A DNA stretch of 14,099 bases from Candidatus Nitrosopolaris rasttigaisensis (GTDB lineage Archaea > Thermoproteota > Nitrososphaeria > Nitrososphaerales > Nitrososphaeraceae), in the NCBI GenBank assembly GCA_933226995.1, contig CAKOFP010000195.1, positions 1 to 14,099 of the forward strand, read 5' to 3'. How positions within the stretch are numbered: position 1 is the first letter of the stretch; every line of letters starts with the position of its first letter. A program made the translations under genes and the position numbers. Shown piece after piece: positions 1 to 5,571 of the stretch. A model generated the notes under the pieces. It was given only the letters and a program-made list of their open reading frames with translations. It had not been told where the DNA came from and did no database searches.

Positions 1-1
1 C

Positions 2-673
2 ATAAAGAAACTGGAGATACAATCTAAACATAAGATGATTGAATTTCTAAACACCGAGTCTGTTGGCAGAATAGCTTCTATAGATGCCAATGGTTATCCG
101 CAAGTTATACCAATGAATTTTGTATACGTGCAAGCAAATGGCCCACTAATCCGTTCTCGTGGAATAATAACACTAGACGCAGTTTATATGCATTCTCATC
201 CATTCGGTGAAAAGCTAGACAATATAAAAGAAAATTCGAAGGTAGGTTTCGAAGTGGATCGACACGTCTGCTTCTTACCTTCCTACTATTTTCATCCTAG
301 TGACGCTTCGCAAGCTGATACTCTCTACATTAGTGTGGTTATCAAAGGAAACGCAATGATCGTAGAGGATAACAAGGAAAAGGCAGACGCGCTAAATTCA
401 CTAATGGAAAAGTATCAAAAAGAGGGAAAATATGAATCACTTGATCCTTATCTGCCGTCTGTCCACGAAGTCGCTGTAATCAAGATAGTCCCAGAGGGGA
501 TGCGAGGCAAATATAAAATAGGTCAGCACTGGGCGCCAGCTTACCGGTTAAAAATGGCCAGAAATATTATCGATAGGGAAGGAAAAAAACGAGCAAAAGA
601 AATTCTCAATATTATAGGAATAGATATTTTGACCGATGGAAATTTGAAGATAAGAGAAGAGCCATCGATGTAA
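2..673 (+). CDS. Pyridoxamine 5'-phosphate oxidase-related FMN-binding protein (5' end probably outside window)
   Basis: Split-barrel flavoprotein of the Pyridox_ox_2-like group; members bind FMN (some bind haem or F420) and catalyse or assist redox reactions in the cytoplasm, but the substrate cannot be told here. Numbering from the first in-window ATG (position 35), the N-terminal strand VGRIASIDANGYPQVIPMNF (10-29) is the classic start of the barrel. HSHPFGEKLDNIKENSKVGF (53-72) is the conserved phosphate-binding/helix segment, and VVIKGNAMIVED (101-112) with HEVAVIKIVPEGMRGK (144-159) form the later strands. The frame is open without a stop from position 2 to the ATG, and those extra codons extend the usual first helix. 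There is also no room for a promoter, so the true start may lie upstream. The length of 212+ residues fits the family. The family call is firm; the biochemical role is unknown. Confidence 0.88.
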   Translation: MKKLEIQSKHKMIEFLNTESVGRIASIDANGYPQVIPMNFVYVQANGPLIRSRGIITLDAVYMHSHPFGEKLDNIKENSKVGFEVDRHVCFLPSYYFHPSDASQADTLYISVVIKGNAMIVEDNKEKADALNSLMEKYQKEGKYESLDPYLPSVHEVAVIKIVPEGMRGKYKIGQHWAPAYRLKMARNIIDREGKKRAKEILNIIGIDILTDGNLKIREEPSM

Positions 674-963
674 ATTTTGCAAATTAATTGTACTTCTTTT
701 CCACAGTAAGGTAGCAATTTGGTATTAAGATTCTTCTCCTTAATGACTCTTGCATGAGCCAAGACAGGCAGTCCTACGCTATGACTATTTTTTCAATGAG
801 TTGCAACTCGAAGTTCCTTGAAATATCGAATATGGCACACAACCCATTATGCATATGTGTGACTAAATCATCTGCTCACAGCCTTTACCTATTCCCTCGC
901 TTCAGAGTCTACTACTGATTTTATTTAGTGCAAGCGCTGGGACACAGGACTAAGTATCATAGA
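674..963. other. Non-coding gap with a 12-bp palindrome
   Basis: About 290 bases without a convincing gene. The only clear structure is a perfect palindrome, GAGTTGCAACTC, at 798-809, of the size of a dimeric regulator site. A 40-codon frame at 796-918 (+) has no family features and is not called. Confidence 0.4.
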
Positions 964-1101
964 ATGGGCGAAGAGGCATGGTCGGTCAAAATTGCGGCAA
1001 AATATTCTGATAGATTGATGACATATTTAAAAATAAAACATTTGAATGCCCAAAAATGCAAATGCTGCGAACGAATTATTAAAATCCGTACTAATGTTTA
1101 A
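964..1101 (+). CDS. Possible 45-residue microprotein with a CKCC cysteine cluster
   Basis: ATG at 964, TAA at 1099-1101. The translation has normal protein composition: an amphipathic helical N-terminus (residues 1-27), then CKCCERIIKI near the C-terminus with three cysteines at 32, 34 and 35. It runs convergently into the next gene on the other strand, with a 4-base overlap at the two stops, which is common in compact genomes. I do not recognise the family. The cysteine cluster suggests metal binding, possibly as half of a site completed by dimerisation; this is inference. It could also be the surviving C-terminus of a longer decayed gene, since stops precede the ATG closely. Confidence 0.35.
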   Translation: MGEEAWSVKIAAKYSDRLMTYLKIKHLNAQKCKCCERIIKIRTNV

Positions 1102-1595
1102 TGCTGTCCACAGATCTGAAACGCAAACATTATGAAGCCAGTAATCTTGCCAGAACGCCGATATTGGTAAAAGTTGTTAGTATCCTTGGGCATCATTTCA
1201 TTTTTCAGGGCATTAGCATCCGGTTTTGACAACGATAATCTAACCAATCGATCACCCAATATAATATCCCATGGGAGCTGAGGAAGTGGTTCTAATTTAG
1301 AAGCGATCATAGCAACTACTCTTCGTGGCTCTTCCCTATCTAAAATGACAGAATAGTTATACTCATCTTTAATCATAGCAACTGCTCTTTGTGGTTCTTG
1401 CCTATCTAAAATGACAGAATAGTTATACTCATCTTCAGATCCAAATGGATCCGACAGAGTAAATGGGTCAATTTGAATATATTGTTTGAGAGTACGTCTA
1501 AGAGAATCTGCTAACCCACTCATTATGGCAATATCAATCATAGCTAATTTCTTAAATTCTTCGGGAGTCGGCGGATTAACAGGCGCAGCTAGCAC
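1098..1595 (-). CDS. Hypothetical protein with internal 22-residue tandem duplication
   Basis: 165 residues from a GTG start at 1593-1595; a TAA stop lies only five codons upstream and no in-frame ATG exists before residue 19, so GTG is the best start. I do not recognise a family. Residues roughly 55-98 are two adjacent copies of a 22-residue unit beginning DEYNYSVILDR, differing only at a few positions. They are followed by a Pro-rich link (LEPLPQLPWD) and a charged C-terminal region. There is no signal peptide or membrane segment, so it is probably cytoplasmic. The gene stands alone between a microprotein and the terminase fossil, and its linkage to that viral remnant could mean a mobile origin. 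It may itself be decaying: an ATG at 1605 is out of frame by one base. Confidence 0.5.
   Translation of the reverse strand: MLAAPVNPPTPEEFKKLAMIDIAIMSGLADSLRRTLKQYIQIDPFTLSDPFGSEDEYNYSVILDRQEPQRAVAMIKDEYNYSVILDREEPRRVVAMIASKLEPLPQLPWDIILGDRLVRLSLSKPDANALKNEMMPKDTNNFYQYRRSGKITGFIMFAFQICGQH
1306..1437 (-). repeat. Two tandem 66-bp repeats within a coding region
   Basis: Copy A at 1306-1371 and copy B at 1372-1437 are directly adjacent, 66 bases each, and differ at five positions by my alignment (61/66 identical). The unit is a multiple of three and keeps the reading frame, so each copy encodes 22 residues of the surrounding hypothetical protein. The high identity indicates a recent duplication. 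Confidence 0.9.
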
Positions 1596-1639
1596 AGAAT
1601 GACATGCTATTTATCATTATTTAAACTGAATTGGATGAT

Positions 1640-2122
1640 ATAATAATAGTATGCCGATTCCTGCTCAAGTCGAATCGATTGTAAACGTACTACTATACAG
1701 CTTTATCGTAGGAGATACTAAGATGGTCTTGGTATATATCTATATGTAACTGACTGGGCCTGTTCAATGTCAGCAGTACTAAACGTGTTAGCTATTATAC
1801 CCAATGCCCTAGTTTCGTACTCTCGAAAACGAAAGACCATGCTTCGCTTCCAGGATTTCAGAAGGTGTATAGATTAGGTTCTAGCCAACCCTATGATCAA
1901 GCCTGATTCTCTTGTAAATGCATTGTCCTCCGGGTCCATGAATAGATTCTCCATCAAATCCCGAGGGCGGTTGCTCGTAGAAATTAGGATCACGTAACTA
2001 TCTGCGTTTCCTATGTACCTCTCAACCGTGGTTAGAGCCTCTCACTGAGGTGACGGGTCCTAGAACGCCGATTCCTCTAGGATTATTGCTTTGAAGTTAG
2101 AAACTCCCCCAGCAGCCGTATG
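1640..2122 (-). pseudogene. Decayed terminase large subunit (viral DNA-packaging ATPase/nuclease)
   Basis: Large terminases drive DNA into viral heads with an N-terminal ATPase and cut it with a C-terminal RNase H-like nuclease. Reading leftward from 2122, one frame of 83 codons ends at 1874 with two internal stops. It contains GVSNFKAIILEE (Walker B strand with the catalytic acid pair), then TTVERYIGNADSYVILISTS and NRP, the typical ATPase coupling region (family consensus STPN.P). After a frameshift it continues as IYTPSEILEAKHGLSFSR. After another shift it reads EYETRALGIIANTFSTADIE (1822 down to 1718), the usual linker before the nuclease domain. A weak trace of the first nuclease strand (STFTID) lies near 1690-1640. 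At least two stops and two frameshifts mean it is dead. The N-terminal Walker A part is missing. Assignment rests on motif order recalled from the family, not on a search. Confidence 0.62.
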
Positions 2123-2258
2123 AGAGCTTCATTTTGATATTACAGCATGTGAATGTGTTCACACGCATATGTTCTCAAGCATATGCTATGCGTCAAGTGA
2201 ATTGACGAAATATGAAATAGGTTATAATGTACAAATTGCATCTTTATAGCTATGCAAT

Positions 2259-2279
2259 AGTATATACTATACTAGTATA
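2259..2279. promoter_or_regulatory. Overlapping AT-rich palindromes, possible TATA element/operator
   Basis: AGTATATACT (2259-2268) and TATACTAGTATA (2268-2279) are two perfect palindromes sharing one base. They lie 26-45 bases upstream of an ATG at 2305 (+), where an archaeal TATA box would sit for an almost leaderless mRNA. Confidence 0.3.
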
Positions 2280-2304
2280 ATCGGTACGACTAAGCCACTG
2301 ATAA

Positions 2305-2400
2305 GATGAACGAAGGAATAACATTGCCAATCTCGCTAGCGAAACAGATAGCCAGACTGCGTGCAATTACATCAGAAGAGCTTAATAACAGTCATAGCTA
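2305..2400 (+). CDS. Possible very small ORF or gene fragment (31 residues)
   Basis: ATG at 2305 and TAG at 2398-2400 give a basic, helical 31-residue peptide starting MNEGITLPISLAKQIARLRA. The only support is its plausible composition and the AT-rich palindromic element at a TATA-like distance upstream. It might be the surviving N-terminus of a truncated gene in a region that already contains a decayed viral gene. No family is recognised. Confidence 0.2.
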
Positions 2401-2738
2401 GATTTGTCAAATTTTTGCAGCTTTATATTACCTAGAACATCAAGCATTCTGACTATAGACTGGATTAAGCTTCAAACAATTTCGTCGGTCTTACAAAACT
2501 TGAAGACATGTTAACGAATCTCTAACAAAATTGGCGGTGCAGACAGCCATATTAGTTTTCCAGCTCGTGCAATTAGCTGATCACCAATTGTGGCCGCTCG
2601 TAATAGTTGGAGAGCGTGCTTTTCAGAGGGCCGTGGCTTGATAGTTTAGTCCAAGAGTTCGTTCCACAAAGATACCTAAAAATTGGTTTTCTACTAATAA
2701 TAGCATTCCAGACTATAGGTGAGTAATAGAAAGGTTTC
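2401..2738. other. Gap without a supported gene
   Basis: No frame in this ~340-base stretch shows a family signature. A 36-codon plus-strand frame from a GTG at 2616 to 2726 ends in a hydrophobic run (GFLLIIAFQTIGE) and could be a gene scrap, but it has nothing else to support it. Confidence 0.3.
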
Positions 2739-3035
2739 TCATGGAAAAGGCAAAATGAAAGGTGTCGCATCTTTTTGCACATAGTCTTTAATAGAATTCG
2801 CTTGTCCGGCAAAGTAATTCGGTTTTGTATTATTAGTAGGCTGGCTAGATATCATAAAACTGAGTAAACCTATGTTTGTGCAGGTCGCATTGTTTGCACA
2901 ATCATTCAGCTGACCAAGCTTTTGTTGTTGTTCGCTCTGAATTACCTTCAGCTGTGCATGGGATTTCTGAATTGACATAAAAACAGGCGCTCCGGCTATC
3001 ATTACCATAGCGGCGATGATAATAGTGATTGACAA
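2739..3035 (-). CDS. Small single-pass membrane or secreted protein, possibly with a disrupted N-terminus
   Basis: 98 residues from TTG at 3033-3035. One hydrophobic segment (SITIIIAAMVMIAGAPVFM, residues 2-20) is followed by a polar Gln/Asn-rich outer part with a CX5C pair (C46, C52), suggesting an anchored extracytoplasmic protein. The open frame continues upstream of the TTG to a stop at 3117-3119 and reads as a charged cytoplasmic tail ending NEKATNQTPL, normal for such anchors, yet it has no in-frame start codon. Two ATGs at 3120 and 3111 precede it in another frame, downstream of an AT-rich TATA-like stretch (about 3160-3170). The natural gene may therefore start at one of these and be broken by a one-base frameshift (mutation or sequencing error). 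Function unknown. Confidence 0.55.
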   Translation of the reverse strand: MSITIIIAAMVMIAGAPVFMSIQKSHAQLKVIQSEQQQKLGQLNDCANNATCTNIGLLSFMISSQPTNNTKPNYFAGQANSIKDYVQKDATPFILPFP

Positions 3036-3233
3036 TGGCGTTTGGTTCGTAGCCTTCTCATTTGCTTTATTCTTATCGGATATATTTGACTTGTCGAAAT
3101 TATTGCTGCATTTTGATCATGATGCATTCATCTGGATCTAGTGATCAAATTATGACCTAGATAATTATTATCTTTGGCACTTTTTTATGATAAAAAGGTT
3201 AAGAATAATTAAGCAAAGGGTTGCGGTTCGATG

Positions 3234-3512
3234 TCATGTGAGAGCAATAACGTACATTTTGTTATCAGCTAAATGTTGTGTCAACAACTTCTGTTCATAT
3301 TCTAAGGCCATGATGTAGTTGAAGGCTGTTGAAACTATCTTAACAATAAGTTGTCGTTCGAAAAAAATGCATGTATCCGATGCATCCGGACATACGAATG
3401 AGGCGACCTCCCTATTTTCAGATTGCAAACTGGATTCGCCTAACGCTAACTGGAGGTTGAACCTCCGCATAGCATTTTTTTGAGATTGTGAAAGAAAGAT
3501 TCCAACTGTCAT
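3234..3512 (-). CDS. Hypothetical protein, 92 residues
   Basis: ATG at 3510-3512, no recognised family. The sequence has an amphipathic N-terminus and a CX6C pair (in CPDASDTC, about residues 41-48). A long probable helix follows (QLIVKIVSTAFNYIMALEYE), and the last ~20 residues are mixed. It has no signal peptide. It lies alone between the small membrane protein and the tRNA-Ser gene, on the opposite strand to the tRNA. The composition is protein-like but there is no independent evidence of expression; it could be a chance frame. Confidence 0.35.
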   Translation of the reverse strand: MTVGIFLSQSQKNAMRRFNLQLALGESSLQSENREVASFVCPDASDTCIFFERQLIVKIVSTAFNYIMALEYEQKLLTQHLADNKMYVIALT

Positions 3513-3630
3513 ACTTAGCTATGTAACATTTGTAGAGTCGATTGTATGTATTATGTGAGAATATTAGATAAAAAAACATTAAATTGTAATGCCTTATCAA
3601 GGATATCTGCCGGGATACCCGAGCTAGGTA

Positions 3631-3646
3631 AGTCTATGGCCCTAAT
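3631..3646 (+). other. Putative non-canonical intron in the tRNA D-loop
   Basis: TAGG (3625-3628) can pair with CCTA (3641-3644), flanked by three-base bulges TAA (3629-3631) and ATA (3645-3647). The small inner stem GTC/GGC has a TAT loop (3632-3640). This is a relaxed bulge-helix-bulge of the kind cut by archaeal splicing endonuclease. Direct TAA repeats make the exact borders ambiguous (14-16 bases). Confidence 0.6.
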
Positions 3647-3662
3647 AGGGGTCAGCCTCGAG

Positions 3663-3687
3663 ATCAATATGAATTCATGGACGTGCC
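3663..3687 (+). other. Putative canonical tRNA intron at position 37/38
   Basis: 25 bases inserted after anticodon-loop position 37. The junctions fit a bulge-helix-bulge: bulges A-G^A (3661-3663) and C-C^A (3686-3688) are separated by CTCG (3657-3660) pairing with CGTG (3682-3685), with one U-U mismatch. Confidence 0.7.
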
Positions 3688-3744
3688 AGCTGATGTCCTT
3701 CGGGACTCGTGGGTTCAAGTCCCACTCCCGGCGCCACAATCGTG

Positions 3745-3763
3745 GGTTGTTAACAACCTTTTT
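3745..3763 (+). terminator. Hairpin plus T-tract behind tRNA-Ser
   Basis: The 14-base palindrome GGTTGTTAACAACC (3745-3758; 5-bp stem with TTAA loop) is followed at once by TTTTT (3759-3763), nine bases after the tRNA. Archaeal termination mostly needs the T-tract; the hairpin may protect or help process the 3' end. Confidence 0.55.
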
Positions 3764-3915
3764 AGGACGCAATTACCAAATTCATTAAAGAAAGACTCTT
3801 GTCTTGTTCAAATGCGTATACTTAGGAACCAACACCAAACTATTGAATGCGCATTATTAATTAATAAACTCACGGAAAAAATAGAAGCGCTATAAAAAAG
3901 TTCGGAAGCGGACAT

Positions 3916-3932
3916 CTCTTTTAATAAAAGAG
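3916..3932. promoter_or_regulatory. Perfect inverted repeat upstream of a small gene
   Basis: CTCTTTTAATAAAAGAG is a 7-bp stem with an AAT loop. It ends about 50 bases before the small ORF at 3979/3985 and could be an operator or a weak terminator for transcription coming from the left. Confidence 0.3.
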
Positions 3933-3978
3933 CCTACAGATTTAGGATAAAAATACCGTCCAGTTAGCCAAACGTAGA

Positions 3979-4173
3979 TTGGATATGGCATCAATATTTG
4001 GAGACGAAAACCAAACAAAGGGTCAGTCGTGGAATATAGACGATGTGTATGATCGCCTAGGTTTCGCTAATAAAGATGGGATCCTCTTTATTCGTTCCAA
4101 TCTTAAGTATGAGGAATCTTTTATGGCTGGGAAATTATCTGAATATATTAGGTCAAGCATTATTTCAGTTTAA
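3979..4173 (+). CDS. Hypothetical protein, 62-64 residues
   Basis: Starts at TTG 3979 or, more likely, ATG 3985, two codons later. The soluble sequence has balanced charge; recognisable segments are WNIDDVYDRLGFANKDGILF and LKYEESFMAGKLSEYIRSSI, suggesting a short alpha/beta fold, but I know no matching family. No signal peptide or membrane segment. Its 3' end overlaps the end of the first receiver gene on the other strand by 9 bases (4165-4173), so the two are convergent. It may be a stand-alone small protein or the N-terminal remnant of a longer gene truncated when the receiver cluster was assembled. Confidence 0.5.
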   Translation: MDMASIFGDENQTKGQSWNIDDVYDRLGFANKDGILFIRSNLKYEESFMAGKLSEYIRSSIISV

Positions 4174-4539
4174 ATTCATTATCTTGTTTATCTCCTTTAT
4201 TAAGTCTTCATTTTTGATGGGTTTTCGTAGAAATAGATCTTTATCTAGTCCACAAAATTCCTCTTTTCTAAATTCTTCATAATACATTTCGCTGGCCGTC
4301 AGAAAACAGATCTTAACGGCATTGTCTAACTTTTTTAACTGCCTGTGTAGCTCAAACCCATCTATTTCTGGCATTTTAATATCAAGGATAACTAGATCAT
4401 AGAACCCTGCCTTGAAACTCTTCAATGCCAATATAGGATCGGTAAAGCAATCCACTTCGTAACCACCATCTTCTAAAACCATATTGAATACTACGCTAAG
4501 ATCCTGTTCATCTTCTACAAGCAGTATTTTCTTCTTCAT
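4165..4539 (-). CDS. Single-domain response regulator (receiver only), RR1
   Basis: CheY-like receiver of 124 residues with no output domain. Visible key residues are the acidic pair E9-D10 (in LLVEDEQD), phospho-acceptor D53 (LVILDIKMP), switch threonine T81 (CFLTASE) and conserved K106 (FLRKPI). A histidine kinase would phosphorylate D53. With no DNA-binding part, the output must be protein interaction or onward phosphotransfer. It is the last of three leftward receivers, 189 bases beyond RR2. That gap contains the fossil C-terminus of another histidine kinase ending 15 bases before this ATG, so RR1 probably once followed its own kinase directly, as RR3 still follows the intact one. Start ATG at 4537-4539 is well placed. 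Family certain; partner kinase inferred. Confidence 0.95.
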   Translation of the reverse strand: MKKKILLVEDEQDLSVVFNMVLEDGGYEVDCFTDPILALKSFKAGFYDLVILDIKMPEIDGFELHRQLKKLDNAVKICFLTASEMYYEEFRKEEFCGLDKDLFLRKPIKNEDLIKEINKIMNLN

Positions 4540-4554
4540 GTCAACTAATTCCCT

Positions 4555-4728
4555 TTAGCATGATAATGGCATGTTGAATGTGAATACTGCTATTGTTAAT
4601 GTTGTTGTTGTTCTCATTCCATAAGCTTCAATGATCCTCTTACAGATAAACAAAACCAATGTCATTCCTTCAACGAATTTTGGAACAACTTTCAAGATGC
4701 ACATCAATACCGGTTTTGCTTATTTTAA
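4555..4728 (-). pseudogene. C-terminal relic of a histidine kinase (HATPase_c end)
   Basis: Leftward reading right after the RR2 stop gives IKISKTGIDVHLES, matching the G1 region of kinase ATPase domains (usual form IKDTGTGID). After a frameshift it gives KFVEGMTLVLFICKRIIEAY, aligning with KF..KSETGTGLGLFISKSIIEAH of the intact kinase nearby. It ends as VFTFNMPLSC and TAA (4555-4557), the family's normal terminal strand. The glycine-rich G2 loop and the HGGKIW strand are corrupted, and the rest of the kinase is absent. It is about 58 codons of non-functional sequence. The left end sits 15 bases before the RR1 start, the spacing expected for a kinase-receiver operon. Confidence 0.75.
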
Positions 4729-5115
4729 TCATCGACTTAATTCTTCCTCTATTCTCTTTATGAAATCATCTATTGCTATTGGTTTTGGAATAAAGCATTT
4801 TACATCTTTTAATGTTTGAGGGGGTACTCTCAAGCTCTCGTGATAGATCTCTGATGCTGTCAGAAAACACACTCTTACTTTCTCATCTACCTTTCTTATT
4901 TCTTTATATAATTCAAAGCCATTCATATTTGGCATATTAATATCAAGTATTGACAAATCATAGAAACGAGCTTTAAAATTCGATAATGCCAAAAGAGAAT
5001 CGTTAAATGCATCAACTTTAAATCCCGCATCTTCTAGACCCATACTGAAAACTGAGGTGTTATCGGGTTCATTATCTACAAGCAATATTCTCCTGCTATT
5101 AGAATTATTGTTCAT
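4729..5115 (-). CDS. Single-domain response regulator, RR2, with altered acidic pocket
   Basis: 128-residue CheY-like receiver without output domain. Phospho-acceptor D58 (LSILDINMP), T86 (CFLTASE) and K111 (FIPKPI) are present. The usual acidic pair that helps bind Mg2+ reads D14-N15 (LLVDNEPD) instead of D-D or E-D, so metal binding and phosphorylation kinetics may differ. It lies 52 bases after RR3 in the same leftward run. It shares with RR3 an 82-base block of about 98 per cent identity covering alpha-3/beta-4, while the flanks are clearly more divergent. Probably one mRNA with the kinase and RR3. Output unknown; it could act as a phosphate sink or bind a partner. Confidence 0.94.
   Translation of the reverse strand: MNNNSNSRRILLVDNEPDNTSVFSMGLEDAGFKVDAFNDSLLALSNFKARFYDLSILDINMPNMNGFELYKEIRKVDEKVRVCFLTASEIYHESLRVPPQTLKDVKCFIPKPIAIDDFIKRIEEELSR
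4854..4935 (-). repeat. 82-bp block shared with RR3 (copy in RR2)
   Basis: Matches 5308-5389 with two mismatches by my alignment, both in the same short T/C-rich stretch. Encodes the PNMNGFELY to VCFLTA segment of the receiver. Identity falls sharply on both sides, which points to gene conversion rather than simple whole-gene duplication. Confidence 0.85.
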
Positions 5116-5167
5116 TTTTCTTCCCTAGTGTAAAACGCTTTATTACTTAATATGCATATCATTCTGG

Positions 5168-5566
5168 TCAAGAAATCAATTCCTCTTTTATTCTCTTCAC
5201 CAAATCATCTATTTCAATTGGTTTTTGAATCAAGAATTTCATTGCATCTTGTTCTGTTGAAATGGATTGCAAAGGTATCCTCTTGAGATCTTCATAATGT
5301 ATGTCAAATGCTGTCAGAAAACACACTCTTACTTTCTCATCTACCTTTCTTATTTTTCTATATAATTCAAAGCCATTCATATTTGGCATTTTGTAATCAA
5401 GTATTACCAGGTCATACGCACCCTCCTTGAATTCCGACAGCGCTAACTGAGGATCATTGAATGTATTAACTTTGAGACCATTATCTTCCAAACCCATACT
5501 GAAGATTGCGGTAAGATCAGGCTCGTCATCTACAAGTAATATTCTATTACCACTATCACCACTCAT
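5168..5566 (-). CDS. Single-domain response regulator, RR3 (cognate of the adjacent kinase)
   Basis: 132-residue receiver with a complete active site: D13-D14 (LLVDDEPD), phospho-acceptor D57 (LVILDYKMP), T85 (CFLTAFD) and K115 (LIQKPI). The loop before K115 is a few residues longer than in RR1 and RR2. Its ATG (5564-5566) lies five bases after the stop of the histidine kinase, a spacing that argues for translational coupling and a cognate pair. No DNA-binding or enzymatic output is fused, so the response is probably through a partner protein, possibly another receiver or a taxis/transcription component elsewhere. It contains the other copy of the 82-base block shared with RR2. Confidence 0.95.
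   Translation of the reverse strand: MSGDSGNRILLVDDEPDLTAIFSMGLEDNGLKVNTFNDPQLALSEFKEGAYDLVILDYKMPNMNGFELYRKIRKVDEKVRVCFLTAFDIHYEDLKRIPLQSISTEQDAMKFLIQKPIEIDDLVKRIKEELIS
5308..5389 (-). repeat. 82-bp block shared with RR2 (copy in RR3)
   Basis: Counterpart of 4854-4935, 80 of 82 bases identical by my alignment, same strand and same place within the receiver fold. Confidence 0.85.
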
Positions 5567-5571
5567 TGTTC

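Larger units (their letters stand above)
3609..3736 (+). tRNA. tRNA-Ser(CGA) with two putative introns and encoded CCA
   Basis: Acceptor stem GCCGGGA (3609-3615) pairs with TCCCGGC (3726-3732), followed by discriminator G and an encoded CCA (3734-3736). The T arm is GTGGG-TTCAAGT-CCCAC. The variable arm holds the hairpin GTCC-TTCG-GGAC, the long arm of Ser/Leu tRNAs. The anticodon stem TCAGC (3652-3656) pairs with GCTGA (3689-3693). The loop reads CTCGAG plus A3688, giving anticodon CGA (3659-3661), interrupted after position 37 by 25 extra bases (3663-3687). The D stem CCC (3618-3620)/GGG (3648-3650) is too far apart unless about 16 bases (near 3631-3646) are removed, leaving GAGCTAGGTAA as a normal D-loop. 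Discriminator G and anticodon both indicate serine. It decodes UCG. Confidence 0.85.

Noticed and set aside
541..762. 73-residue minus-strand frame
   Set aside because: Mostly antisense to the end of the flavoprotein gene, with shadow-like Phe/Ile-rich composition and no promoter or family signal.
2573..2812. 79-residue minus-strand frame
   Set aside because: Overlaps the better-supported small membrane protein gene on the same strand, and its composition shows no domain features.
3609..3760. tRNA-Ser as an integration (att) site for the lost virus
   Set aside because: I found no second copy of the tRNA 3' end in the window and no integrase, so the idea is not supported here.
3546..3895. 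Plus-strand frames of 80 and 72 residues around the tRNA
   Set aside because: They read through the tRNA-Ser gene and its terminator, so they cannot both be coding and are explained by the tRNA.
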